Notes: generated by a model not told the origin, from the sequence alone. Shown: positions 1 through 43,489, counted from the first letter of the stretch. The stretch: DNA of 64,000 nucleotides from Castor canadensis (GCF_047511655.1 NC_133397.1:123531308-123595307), one strand, 5' to 3'. Made by a program: numbers and translations.

Positions 1-790
1 GGCATGAATTCTTTGCTCTCAGGTATCAATGAGAAGAAAACTGATAAGCCTGTGTGCTTTTATGCTAAAAAGTGGTGCATTCATTAATATTCAGGCAAAT
101 TGAAGGAAATCACAGAACTTGTTTCGGAGAGAGCAAGAACATTTACAGTGACAATGAGGACAAAGCCTGCCGTAGAAGGAATCTTTGGAGTGTAACAGGA
201 GATCCTTGGAACTGAACAGAGTATGGAAGCACAGTATCAGGAGTGTTTATTATGCACAGTTCTCAGTTAGAAGCATTGGGATTCCTATGCACACATGGTA
301 GATCCTGCTATTGAAATGACAGAACAATTATACTTCTTTCATCAATCAGTAAGACAAACATGTCTACTTGCAGAAATGTTATTTTGGCTTCACTAACTTC
401 ATTTTAAACTAAATTCATTTAATTAGAATTTAATAAATTTTACTATGTGGCATGTTTTAAGAAATTTAAAAAATAAATTTAACATACAGTTTTTCCCTCA
501 AGGGTTTTAATTTAACATCAACCGTAAAATATAAAAAAGCTGGACAAGAAGACAGTATAAAATAAAATTCTACCTATGTTATAGCACTTTCAGGGAAGAC
601 AATACTGCTTAGTAAACGTTGGTACCACTGTTGAATCATGGAATGACATGGAAACAGTGTTTCAGAAAACAGATCTGACAGTAAAAACCAAATCAGATGA
701 AGACAATTATATTTAGAAAGGATAAGAAGAATCACTTCATGAGAAGTATAAAGAGAATTAGTAAAGAACCACTTAACTTTAAGATAGGCA
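1..790. other. AGL intron 22, unique AT-rich sequence
   Basis: I see no exon, RNA gene or clear repeat here. The next AGL exon is not in the window. Confidence 0.6.
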
Positions 791-792
791 AA

Positions 793-1055
793 AGCCAGAA
801 AAAGACCTCACATTGGGAGGCAGAGATCTAGAGGATCATAGTTTAAGGCATGGGCAAAAAGTTAGTGAGACCCCATCTCAACAAACATCTCCACAAACAA
901 GGCAGGCCTGATGGTGCATGTTTGTAATCCCAGCTACGTGAGAGGTTCAGGTTAAGAAGATCACTGAGTGGCTCAAGTGGTAGTACACCTGCCTAGCAGA
1001 CCTGAGGACCTGAGTTCAAACCTCAGTAAAGAGAAAAAAAAATCAAGAAATAAGG
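793..1055 (+). mobile_element. B1-like plus ID-like SINE sequence
   Basis: Diverged B1-type text (GGGAGGCAGAG..., GTAATCCCAGCTACGTGAGAGG) followed by an ID-type module (GAGTGGCTCAAGTGGTAGTACACC ... GAGTTCAAACCTCAG) and an A-rich tail. A degraded composite SINE. Confidence 0.75.
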
Positions 1056-1324
1056 AGTCAAAGAGAAGGATGTAAACTGAAAAACATATGGGAGCCAGAA
1101 ATACAGGTGTGCTAAACCAACATTCTTAGATAAAAGTCTAAGAAAATATTACCAAGCAGATGGAGTAAACTGATAGTTAAAGATTCAGTTCCTTTAACTT
1201 ATCTCACAACTACTTTAGCTACATAATATTTTGCTACACATTCTCTTTATAGGATGAAACAAACATGCAACAAAAAATTTCCAATTAGATGAAAAAGGAA
1301 GAAGAATGTATCATATTTATAACC

Positions 1325-1530
1325 TAAACCCACTTAGTGTTTTAAGTGAATGGTCTCATTTAATCTTCACAGTCTTCTGAATTATTCACTATTATTTGCA
1401 TTTTTTGACATAGAAATTGGGGGTACAGAGGTGTTCTGTTACTTGCAAAAGGTCAATCGATGACTAAGCAGGACAGTCCTAATTTGAACCCAGGCGTCTC
1501 ATTCCAAGCTAAATCTTACTTTCATAAAGA
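1325..1530 (-). mobile_element. MIR (ancient tRNA-derived SINE)
   Basis: Minus-oriented MIR pattern: TCTCATTTAATCTTCACAG, then CTTGCAAAAGGTCA and TTTGAACCCAGGC. It sits in intron 22, close to exon 22. Confidence 0.75.
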
Positions 1531-1568
1531 AGACAGTCTAGGATCCTAACAGAAAAATGAAAAGCTCA

Positions 1569-34508
<32,940 letters not shown>

Positions 34509-35099
34509 TCAGAAGAATTAAAAGAACTCCAGAGTCGAATGCATTACCCCTAGGAAATAAAAGAGGAATTAGGAAAAAGGAAATAACCAGTACCTTCATC
34601 TCTCCAGAGCTGACACCGCACTTACATGTTCTAGCTATACGTTTAACCCTAGCAGAGCAAGAAGAAAGAAAGCCTCTTAGAAATAAAATCCGACAAGGGA
34701 AGTTAATAGTTGTTTCCTCCCTTCGAGCCCAACGAGAAAGGCAGAAGCAACAATACTGCGGATCCTGACACTTTGCACAAAACAAGGTAAAACATTCTTA
34801 AGAGAAAAGCAATGCCTTTGGCGAAGCCCGGGGCTCGGGGTGGGAAAAAGTCCAGATCCCAAGCCAAATGGCTCGGAAGGCTCCAAATGGCACTCGTGCT
34901 TGCAGATTAGTCTGCGCGGAGATAACAGGTGGGAGACGTCCCCGTTCCCAAATTCGGATCGGAAGCCACCAATGGGGAGATGACAAGAGGGGAGCAGTTG
35001 TCGCCCGGGAATAGCTGCGGCCGACAGGGGATGTACAGAGCGAGCTATAGATGGAAAGAGGCAGGTCCCCGCGGGGCCAGGCGCATTGCTAGCACTTAC

Positions 35100-35380
35100 G
35101 GCGAGCAAGCTGGACGTGCCACGTCTGGGACACTGCAGGGCCGCGCGGCGTCGGCGCTCCAGCGGGGACAGAGAGCAAAAGGGGAAGGCCAGGCCGGCTG
35201 CCCGGGCGGGGGACCCGAGCCACCGCCCGCGGAGCGCAGGGCGCCCTGAAGGGCAAAGGGAGGGGCTGCGGCTGGGGACTCGCGAGGCCGTGTGGGCGTG
35301 GCAGGCAGCGCGCGTCCCCGAGAGTCCGTCCAGCCAGGTCCCCAAGAAGACTGACCCCGCCGGGCCGCGCGCGCACTTGC
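35100..35380 (-). other. AGL: AGL noncoding first exon (5' UTR), upstream limit uncertain
   Basis: A good donor, GTAAGTG, sits immediately after position 35100 on the minus strand (the GT is complementary to 35098-35099), inside the CpG island. The next recognisable exon holds the start codon 0.6 kb further on, giving a short first intron. The upstream limit is only a guess from the promoter motifs. Other mammals use several alternative AGL first exons; I could not identify any others here. Confidence 0.5.
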
Positions 35381-35426
35381 TCAGGTGGGCGGGCCGCTCC
35401 TCTCGCCCACTTCCTGGAGCCTCCGC

Positions 35427-35436
35427 TCTCGCGAGA
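35427..35436. promoter_or_regulatory. TCTCGCGAGA core-promoter element, copy 1
   Basis: Perfect 10-bp palindrome TCTCGCGAGA. This motif is known from CpG-island promoters and is bound by BANP, and in older work linked to ZBTB33/Kaiso. It lies about 10 bp upstream, in AGL orientation, of an ETS-type site. Confidence 0.75.
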
Positions 35437-35459
35437 CTACCGCGAGCCCGTGTCGCTGG

Positions 35460-35469
35460 TCTCGCGAGA
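35460..35469. promoter_or_regulatory. TCTCGCGAGA core-promoter element, copy 2
   Basis: Second perfect copy, 33 bp from the first (start to start), about three helical turns. A CCGCGAG half-like sequence lies between the two. Confidence 0.75.
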
Positions 35470-35684
35470 GACCCGGGCGCTGTGGAAGTTCGGCTGTCGC
35501 GGGCACCAGGGTAGAAGCCTGTAAGATTTTATGACCAAGGGAGAAGGAAAACCCACTTTTCTGGGACTTTTCCAGGACACCTGATCGTCTTGAGAAAATG
35601 GACAGAAGGTTGGAGTTAAGTTAGCAGGGTGGGGAAGAATTTCGCTTATTGTGGAATTACAGTACTGTAGGTCCAAGAAGGATG

Positions 35685-35757
35685 ATGAGATAGACGATAG
35701 ATAATAGATAGATGATTGATAATAGATGATAGATAGATAGATAGATAGATAGATAGA
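35685..35757. repeat. GATA-type microsatellite
   Basis: Degenerate then perfect GATA units (ATAGATAGATAGATAGATAG at the right end), about 0.2 kb upstream of the AGL CpG island. Confidence 0.95.
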
Positions 35758-35769
35758 AGGATGCTGGAA

Positions 35770-36118
35770 TAGCCAGGCGCGGTGGTTTACGTTTGTAATT
35801 CCAGCTACTGTGGAGGTAAGAGATGGGGAGGATCGCAGTCCAAGGCCACCCCCGCTCGCAAAAAGTCACACCCCATTTTAATCAACAAGTCGGATTTGCT
35901 TATATCTGCCTGTAATCACTGCTACACAGGAAGCATAAGTAGGAGGGTGGGGGTCTAGGTCGCCCTGGGCAAAAGCCCTCAAACCCTTTCAAAAAAATAA
36001 TCTAAAAACAAGACGAAAGGGCTGGGGGCGTGGCTTAAGGGGCTGAGCACCTGCCTAACAAGTGCAAGCCCCACCCCCACGCCCCGCATTTCAAATCCCA
36101 GTACTGCCAAAAACAAAG
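35770..36118 (+). mobile_element. B1 and ID SINE block
   Basis: TAGCCAGGCGCGGTGGTTTAC and TTGTAATTCCAGCTACTGTG, a second B1-like piece (TGCCTGTAATCACTGCTAC), then the ID module GGGCTGGGGGCGTGGCTTAAG ... AAATCCCAGTACTGCC. The latter keeps CpGs. Confidence 0.85.
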
Positions 36119-36119
36119 C

Positions 36120-36885
36120 GAAAGAACAAAAGCCGAAATACATGCTTGTCTCAGGTTTTTGAGAATGGCTAGCTGCAAACGTGAGTTGGAGAACCCAGAG
36201 TTTATAAGTGTGCTGATTGCCAGGCACATTGGTGCTGGGAATGCAGTCACTGCACATGTGGAACTCCTGCATTTTACTTATGAGTGGCAGGTAAACAAAT
36301 AAGCAAACTATATAGGATAATCGCCTGTAGGCAATAAAGCAGGGAAGGAGGACATGTGGAAGTCAGGAGAGAGGTTTTTAATTCTAAATACAGTCATCAG
36401 GAAAGTGACGGAAACAGGGTACAGGGTTGCATGCAGAGGTATGGGAAGTGCAAAGGCCCTGAGGCCTGGCAGTCCTGGTGGATTGAAGAAGGCCACTGTT
36501 ACAGAGTGAAGAGAAAGGGTGGTGGGTCAGATCTCCTAAGGTTTGGTAGACTATCACCAGGACTTGGGCTTTTCCTCTGGGGAAAAGCAGTTAGAGGATT
36601 TTAAACTGAGGAGTGACCTTTTAAAAGGATCACTCTGCAACTTCATGGGGAATAGCTGAGTAAACTGCAGGGTAAAGCAAGAAAGGGACCAGTTAGGAAG
36701 TGTTTCAGTTAGGAAGACAAGGTGTTGTGTTTGCTGTGGGCTTGAGCACGTGCTGAAGAAAATGTATAGCAGTGGAAGTGGTGATAAGTTGTTAAATTCG
36801 GGATCTATTTGAAGTTAGAGCCTGTAGGATTTGCTCCTGAGAGAAAGGAGTCAAGGGTGATTCCAAGATCTTAATCCCGAACAAC
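36120..36885. other. Intergenic unique sequence
   Basis: No gene recognised. The 82-codon frame at 36356-36604 (+) has no homologue that I know. Confidence 0.5.
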
Positions 36886-36889
36886 ATAA

Positions 36890-37060
36890 CTAGCACAAGG
36901 TCTTGAGTTCAAACCCCAGTGCTGCAAAAAAAAAGAAAAAAAGCAATGTATGAAATACTGAGTGCCAGGACTGGGGTGTGGCTCAAATGTTCAAATGGTA
37001 GATCGGTTGCCTATTAAGTGTGAGGCCCTGAATGCAATCTAGTACCACAAAAAGAAAGAA
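36890..37060 (+). mobile_element. ID-type SINE fragment plus second ID-type SINE
   Basis: 36898-36942: 3' half of an ID (TTGAGTTCAAACCCCAGTGC, A-tail). 36968-37060: CTGGGGTGTGGCTCAAATG ... GTGAGGCCCTGAATGC then an A-rich tail. Confidence 0.8.
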
Positions 37061-37175
37061 AGAAAAGAAAGATTGAGTGCCATATAGCTAAACGAAGATT
37101 TTCAAGTAGTCATCAAAAAACAGGTGAAATTAATTTTACTAATATACTTTAACTCAATATATCTCAGACATTATT

Positions 37176-37231
37176 TTTTCTATCATTTTTACATTTACTT
37201 ACATGTGTATACATTATTTATGCCACCCCCC
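37176..37231 (-). mobile_element. Tiny L1-like 3'-end insertion
   Basis: TTTTTACATTTACTTACATG then C-run; same type as the copy at 43490. ACATTATTT occurs on both sides. Confidence 0.65.
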
Positions 37232-37272
37232 CAACATTATTTCAACATGTAATCAGTATTAAAAGTTACTGG

Positions 37273-37362
37273 TTGGACTGGAGGTGTGGCTCAAGCGGTA
37301 GAGCACCTGCTTGCTTTACTAGTGCAAAACCCTGAGTTCTAACTCCAGTCCCACAAAAAATA
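37273..37362 (+). mobile_element. ID-type SINE
   Basis: GGACTGGAGGTGTGGCTCAAG, GTAGAGCACCTGCTTGC, ACTCCAGTCCCAC. Confidence 0.88.
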
Positions 37363-37772
37363 GTTATTGGTGAGCTGTTTTACATATCTTTCCCATCTTA
37401 AGTCCTTGCAATCTGGTGTGTACTTTGCAATTGCCATGCCTCAATTCCTATAGCTACATTTCACGTTAGTACTCTTCCATATGGAAGGGCAGAAATTGCC
37501 ATTTATTGAGAAGAAAAAGAGAACGGAGTAGGATTGGAGGGTAAAATTGCAGACAGTAATTGGAAATGACTGTTAAACATCCTACTGGAGATACCGAGTT
37601 GACATTTGTATCTCTGATTTTATTGGAGGCTTGTAAAATCAATTAGTTGTAACCAGAAAATTTTAAAATAAAATGAAAAAGATATGAATACAGTCAATCC
37701 GGTAAAAGTATTATTTCACAAAACCTCTGTTGCTGTTCCTTATGTTTTGGTGTACAGAGTCATGATTCTCCT

Positions 37773-37800
37773 GGGGGGGTGTGGGGGTGTGGGGGTGGGG
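37773..37800 (+). other. G-quadruplex-forming candidate
   Basis: Four G-runs (7, 5, 5 and 4 G) separated by 1-3 bases. Falls in intergenic sequence 2.3 kb upstream of the AGL promoter. Confidence 0.85.
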
Positions 37801-37876
37801 TGTCACAGTTAAAAACAAGATTGAAAGTGCCTGTTCTGGAATGTGTGCTGTGTGAAACTGAAATTCATGATTTTGA

Positions 37877-38055
37877 AACAGCCTGGATTTGAGTCCCAGC
37901 TCTGCCACCAACTTACCTGTGAAAATTTAAAAGGTACTCAGGCTCTTTCTGCTTTGGCTTTTCCAAATGAAAATGGTAAGAAAAAGTACCTGCTGTTACT
38001 TAAATGACGGCTTAGGACTGTGCCCAATACATACTAAGTACTGGTGTAAGTCCAT
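37877..38055 (+). mobile_element. MIR
   Basis: GGATTTGAGTCCCAGCTCTG then CCACCAACTTACCTGTG at the left, and CTGTGCCCAATACATACTAA at the right. Confidence 0.72.
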
Positions 38056-38059
38056 ATGG

Positions 38060-38845
38060 TTAGAGTGGGCTCTCACCCGGTTACATTTGTGCGTGTCTTC
38101 GGGCACTCCCTCCCCCGAACCCGTTCCATTTCGGATCTTCTGGCCTCAACACACTGCCCTCCTGCTGACTCCCAAATTAGCCTTTCCAGCTGGCCTGCGC
38201 TCACATTACTGCCAGGGTTTCACCTAGCTAAGAGCTAAAACAGAACACGCATTCCTGTAGTAGCATTTATTCTTGCACCAGTGTTTGAATTTGATAAGAT
38301 TTGTTAGTCCAACCCATGCTAACTTTGGAGCTTTCATGTGAAATACAGTGAAGCATGGTGAGAAATGGAACCATGATTTATCAGGATGGCCTCTAAGAAC
38401 AACTTTGAAAAGAAAAGACATATGAGTTGCAATTTGTAAAGTTCTTGGAATGCTGATAAATTTGCGGTGGAGAGCTCCAGTGTTGCCACTTGCCTGGCCC
38501 CATGGCGGTGAGCATCTGTCATGTGCCTGTCCTGTGCCTGACAGTGATCTATGTATAGCCAACAGTCTCCTGCTGTAGCTGGGGAGCATCTCACATCTTC
38601 TTGGCTCCTTGGCAGTGAGTCTGCTGTTTCTAAAATGCTGATGTGGATGCATTTGAGTGAGAGAAGGGCTGAGGTCAGAGAGGCTTTCTCCAGGCTTTGC
38701 ATATGTGGGTATCTTCTACAAAAGGAGAGTACTTATTTGGGGTATCACTTGTGTTTGGGGCCTCGTCCTGGGATCACCTGGATCTGAAATGGATGGGCTA
38801 CCTTACTCAGTTTTTATACTCTTCAGTATTTCCTGTTTGTTTTGA
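38060..38845. other. Intergenic unique sequence
   Basis: Frames of up to 142 codons occur on the minus strand (38224-38652), but no known protein, splice sites or CpG island were found. Confidence 0.5.
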
Positions 38846-38935
38846 GACAGTCTTGCTGTGCAGCCCAAGGCTGGCTTTGAACTCTGGATCCTCCCTAGTG
38901 CTGGTATTGCAGGTGTGTAACACCATGCCCAGCTT
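38846..38935 (-). mobile_element. B1 SINE
   Basis: TTTTGAGACAGTCTTGCTGTG, AAGGCTGGCTTTGAACTC, ACACCATGCCCAGC. Confidence 0.85.
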
Positions 38936-39369
38936 TACTCTTTTGTGTGTTCTATGTACTTTATTTTATAGTGACATATAGTAACATAATGTCATAATTT
39001 TGTTTTTACAAAACTTTGAATCATGTTCTCAAAATCCTTTCTAAATGGAACAATTGGTTCTGCTCGTTTGCAATATCTAGATGTAGACAAGGAAGAGGAA
39101 AAGGGAAGACAGGAAAAAGAAATAACAAAGTCAGAGAACTCAGAGGACCTGAATGTAATAGGAAGAGGTGTGGAAAAAAGAGACAAATTTTTCAAAAATG
39201 AGATGGCTCAGTTTTACAAAATGAATTCTGGAGACTGGATTCATTTTAATCTTTCTAAATCACAGTTCAGAAATTCACCCATAAAATGGGGAAAACACCA
39301 CCTTAAGTCAGGTGTGGTGTGAAGGATGAGAGTGAAAATTAGATGAAATAAAGCATATGAAGTAGTTTT

Positions 39370-42214
39370 TTTTTTCTATAGAAATCTGACTTTTATTCTT
39401 TTGAGTAAATTCCCAGAAGTGATGGAAGTTCTATTTTTTTTATTCATATGTGCATACAACGTTTGGGTCATTGCTCCCCCCTTCCCCCAACCCCTCCCTA
39501 ACCCTCCCCGCCCCTCCCTTTCACCCCATCCCTTCTCTACCCGGCAGAACCTATTTTGCCCTTATCTCTAATTTTGTTGAAGAGACCAAAGGACCAAGGG
39601 TTTTTGCTAGTTGAGATAAGGATAGCTATACAGGGAGTTGACTCACATTAATTTCCTGTGCATGTGTGTTATCTTCTAGGTTAATTCTTCTTGAACTAAC
39701 CTTTTCTCTAGTTCCTGGTCCCCTTCTCCTATTGACCTCAGTTGCTTTAAAGTATCTGCTTTAGTTTCTCTGCATTGAGGGCAACAAATGCTATCAGTTT
39801 TTTGGGTGTCTTACCTATCCTCATATCTCCCTTGTGGGCTCTCGCTTTATCATGTGATCAAAGTCCAATCCCCTTGTTGTGTTTGCCTTTGATCTAATGT
39901 CCACATATGAGGGAGAACATATGATTTTTGGTCTTTTGGGCCAGGCTAACCTCACTCAGAATGATGTTCTCCAATTCCATCCATTTACCAGCGAATGATA
40001 ACATTTCATTCTTCTTCACGGCTGCATAAAATTCCATTGTGTATAGATACCACATTTTCTTAATCCATTCGTCAGTGGTGGGGCATCTTGGCTGTTTCCA
40101 TAACTTGGCTATTGTGAATAGTGCCGCAATAAACATGGGTATGCAGGTGCCTCTGGAGTAACCTGTGTCACATTCTTTTGGGTATATCCCCAAGAGTGTT
40201 ATTGCTGGATCATATGGTAGATCAATGTTTAGATTTTTAAGTAGCCTCCAAATTTTTTTCCAGAGTGGTTGTACTAGTTTACATTCCCACCAGCAGTGTA
40301 AGAGGGTTCCTTTTTCCCTGCATCCTCGCCAACACCTGTTGTTGGTGGTATTGCTAATGACGGCTATTCTAACAGGGGTGAGGTGGAATCTTAGCGTGGT
40401 TTTAATTTGCATTTCCTTTATTGCTAGAGATGGTGAGCATTTTTTCATGTATTTTTTTGGCCAGTTGAATTTCTTCTTTTGAGAAAGTTCTGTTTAGTTC
40501 ACTTGCCCATTTCTTTATTGGTTCATTAATTTTGGGAGAATTTAGTTTTTTGAGTTCCCTATATATTCTGGTTATCAGTCCTTTGTCTGATGTATAGTTG
40601 GCAAATATTTTCTCCCACTCTGTGGGTGTTCTGTTCAGTTTAGAGACCATTTCTTTTGTTGAGCAGAAGCTTTTTAGTTTTACGAAGTCCCATTTATCTA
40701 TGCTATCTCTTAGTTGCTGAGCTGCTGGGGTTTCATTGAGAAAGTTCTTACCTATACCTATTAATTCCAGAGTATTTCCTACTCTTTCCTGTACCAACTT
40801 TAGAGTTTGTGGTCTGATATTAAGATCCTTGATCCATTTTGAGTTAATATTGGTATAGGGTGATATACATGGATCTAGTTTTAGTTTTTTGCAGACTGCT
40901 AACCAGTTTTCCCAGCACTTTTTGTTGAAGAGGCTGTCTTTTCTCCATCGTATATTTTTAGCTCCTTTGTCAAAGACAAGTTGGTTATAGTTGTGTGGCT
41001 TCATATCTGCGCCCTCTATTCTGTCCCACTGGTCTTCATGTCTGTTTTTCTGCCAGTACCATGCTGTTTTTATTGTTATTGCTTTGTAATATAGTTTGAA
41101 GTCAGGTATTGTGATACCTCCTGCATTGTTCTTTTGACTGAGTATTGCCTTGGCTATTCGTGGCCTCTTGTGTTTCCATATAAATTTAACAGTAGATTTT
41201 TCAATCTCTTTAATGAATGTCATTGGAATTTTGATGGGAATTGCATTAAACATGTAGATTACTTTTGGGAGTATAGACATTTTTACTATGTTGATTCTAC
41301 CAATCCATGAGCATGGGAGATCTCTCCACTTTCTATAGTCTTCCTCAATCTCTTTCTTCAGAAGTTTATAGTTTTCCCTATAGAGGTTGTTCACATCCTT
41401 TGTTAGGTTTACACCTAGGTATTTGATTTTTTTTGAGGCTATTGTAAATGGAATTGTTTTCATATATTCTTTCTCAGTTTGTTCATTATTAGTGTATAGA
41501 AATGCTAATGATTTTTCTATGTTGATTTTATATCCTGCTACCTTGTTATAGCTATTGATGTTGTGTAGGAGCTTTTAAATAGAGTTTTTTGGGTCTTTAA
41601 GGTATAGGATCATGTCGTCTGCAAATAGGGATATTTTGACAGTTTCTTTACCTATTTGTATTCCTTTTATTCCTTCTTCTTGCCTAATTGCTCTGGCTAG
41701 GAATTCCAGTACTATGTTGAATAGGAGTGGAGATAGTGGGCATCCTTGTCTAGTTCCTGATTTTAGAGGGAATGGTTTCAGTTTTTCTCTGTTAAGTATA
41801 ACACTGGCTGTAGGTTTGTCATATATAGCTTTTATGATGTTTTGGTATTTTCCTTCTATTCCTAGTTTTCTTAGAGCTTTTATCATGAAATGGTGTTGAA
41901 TCTTATCAAAGGCTTTTTCCTGCATCTTTTGAGATGGGCATGTGGTTTTTGTCTTTGCTTCTGTTAATGTGGTTTATTACGTTTATTGATTTTCATATGT
42001 TGAACCACCCCTGTATCCCTGGGATGAGGCCTACTTGGTTGTGGTGAATGATCTTTTTGATGTGTTGTTGAATTTGGTTATTTGGTTATTTGGTTATTTT
42101 ATTGAGGATTTTTGCATCAATGTTCATTAAGGAGATTGGCCTATAGTTCTCCTTTTTGGAGGTGTCTTTGCCTGGTTTTGGGATAAGTGTAATACTGGCT
42201 TCATAACATGTGTG
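39370..42214 (-). mobile_element. 5'-truncated L1 with probable 3' transduction
   Basis: Flanked by TGAAGTAGTTTT at 39358-39369 and 42215-42226. Contains ORF2 from within the reverse-transcriptase domain (motif with AFDKIQH about 41905; FADD catalytic motif about 41610) to the Cys/His zinc knuckle and C-terminus (40448-39894), spread over three broken frames (41575-41925, 40402-41463, 39894-40448). The endonuclease and ORF1 are missing. The 3' UTR ends with an A-run (39433-39440), but 57 bp of extra sequence with its own AATAAA and a second A-run follow before the duplication. Not mobile. Confidence 0.93.
39376..39432 (-). other. Probable L1 3'-transduced flank
   Basis: Unique 57-nt segment between the L1's own A-run and a terminal A-run (39366-39375). 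AATAAA (complement of 39392-39397) lies 16 nt before the tail. Confidence 0.7.
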
Positions 42215-42235
42215 TGAAGTAGTTTTATTATTATT

Positions 42236-42362
42236 ATTTTTATTATTCTTTTTTGGTGGGACTGGGGTTTGAACTCAGGGCTTCATGCTTGCAAAGTAGG
42301 CAGTCTGCCACTTGAGCCATGCCTTCAATTCATTTTGCTCTGGTTAATTTTGGAGATAAGGT
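42236..42362 (-). mobile_element. ID-type SINE with part of B1 half
   Basis: GGTGGGACTGGGGTTTGAAC, AGTAGGCAGTCTGCCACTTG, TTTTGCTCTGGTTAATTTTGG. Confidence 0.88.
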
Positions 42363-42383
42363 TGTTTTAAAAATAGCACTTAG

Positions 42384-43236
42384 GGCTGGGTGCTGCAGGC
42401 CTGTAACCCTAGCTTCTTAGGCGGCTTGTTAGGGTACGAGGCCGGCCACCTCCTGAGAGGACAAAGGAAGTCACAAGGCGAGGTTTATTTCTAGCCGGCT
42501 AGGGTCCGAGCCTCCGCCTGATGCAGCAGGTTTCAACAAGGACCCTGAGAGAAAAGTTTAAGCAGGTTTTATACTCTTTAAAGCATCAATCATCGTCACA
42601 TAGGAATTCCTCATGCCCCTGGGGTCACATTTTTTTGATCTTGCCCACATCCTGGTGGTGGGTAATATTATTTATTGGGAACTGGGGAAACACCAGAGGC
42701 TTACTTATCAGGTTACAAGGAATGCATTTTCCCATAAATTAGAGGCTAGTAGTGGAATAGAAACCTAAGGTTTAGATAAGAACAGCAGGGGAGTCCTGCT
42801 TTGGAAAGTTTATTTACAAGTGGAGACAAAGAAAGGCAGGAATGGGTGCTTATCTCTGCATGGTGCCTTTCATCTCAGTCCCAAACTTTTGCATGGCTCT
42901 AATGAGCAATTCCTCACAGCTCTGTCCAAGATTACAGCTTTTAATTGACAGTTTACCATGTTTTACAGCCCTGTTTCAAGGCTATCTTCTTCTTCACGAG
43001 GTTACCCAACGGTCATGCCGGTTATAGCTGATTTCTAGGCTAGGTGGGCTGCAAGTTAAAGTACCCCAACAGGCTGAGATTAGGAGGATCACAGTTTGAG
43101 GCCAGCCTAGGGAAATAGTTCATGAAACCCCATCTCTAAAAAATAATCAGAACAAAATGGACTGGAGGTGTGGCTCAAGCAGTAGAGCACCTGCTCTGTA
43201 AGTGTGCAGCCCTGAGTTCAAACCCTATCCCCCACT
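42384..43236 (+). mobile_element. B1-dID SINE split by a solo LTR
   Basis: Left part 42384-42426 (GGCTGGGTGCTGCAGGCCTG), right part 43072-43236 (GGCTGAGATTAGGAGGATCAC to ACCCTATCCCCC). The whole is flanked by the 14-bp duplication AAAATAGCACTTAG (42370-42383 and 43237-43250). Confidence 0.93.
42427..43071 (-). mobile_element. Solo LTR of an endogenous retrovirus (ERV1-like)
   Basis: 645-bp unit starting TGTTAGGG and ending CCCCAACA, i.e. TG...CA with matching inverted ends, flanked by the 4-bp duplication GGCT (42423-42426 and 43072-43075). On the minus strand a TATA-like GTATAAAACC (about 42572) precedes a poly-A signal AATAAA (about 42488) and a GT/pyrimidine-rich end, the U3-R-U5 order. 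No gag, pol or env remains. The 4-bp duplication suits a gammaretrovirus-like class; the family name is not determined. Confidence 0.85.
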
Positions 43237-43489
43237 AAAATAGCACTTAGCATATGGTAGAATTTTAATAAATAATAGCTTTAAAAAAGGGTGATGTCTA
43301 GTTGTTTCTGTGGGGTGGAAGACTGTGGCCAGACAAATCAGCTGAAGGATGGGGCAGAGTTTTTTTTACTGTGTGAAGAGGGGGTGGAAAGGTGATTTTG
43401 GAGCTCATTGTTTTAGTCCAAATCACAGAGAACAGGAAAGGAATAGCCAAAGAATGAAATATGGATTAGTCAGTATACAATAGGTATTT

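Larger units (their letters stand above)
34905..35515 (-). promoter_or_regulatory. AGL: CpG-island promoter of AGL
   Basis: This is the only strongly CpG-dense block in the window. It contains GC boxes (GGGCGGG at 35387-35393 and 35204-35212), an ETS-type site (CCACTTCCTGG, 35407-35417) and two TCTCGCGAGA palindromes. No TATA box was recognised. It lies immediately upstream of the noncoding first exon on the minus strand, typical of a housekeeping promoter. The exact start site cannot be read from sequence; the cluster suggests initiation around 35330-35400. Divergent transcription to the right is possible but not shown. Confidence 0.85.
39220..43283 (+). mobile_element. MIR split by later insertions (outer shell of nested stack)
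   Basis: Left part about 39220-39369 (CACCCATAAAATGGGGAAAA, TTAGATGAAATAAAGC), a piece at 42363-42383 and a right part at 43237-43283 (AAAATAGCACTTAGCATATG then TTTTAATAAATAATAGC) form one plus-oriented MIR interrupted by an L1, an ID SINE and a SINE that contains an LTR. Confidence 0.75.

Noticed and set aside
34677..35514. Long open frames in the CpG island: 222 codons (34677-35345, -), 142 codons (35086-35514, +), 95 codons (35089-35376, -)
   Set aside because: GC-rich composition makes stop codons rare; the frames run across the noncoding first exon and intron of AGL and resemble no protein I know.
38224..38702. Overlapping frames of 142 and 122 codons (-)
   Set aside because: No homology recognised, and two overlapping frames on the same strand indicate chance openness.
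40402..41463. 353-codon open frame on the minus strand
   Set aside because: It is the C-terminal half of L1 ORF2 in a 5'-truncated element, not a host gene.
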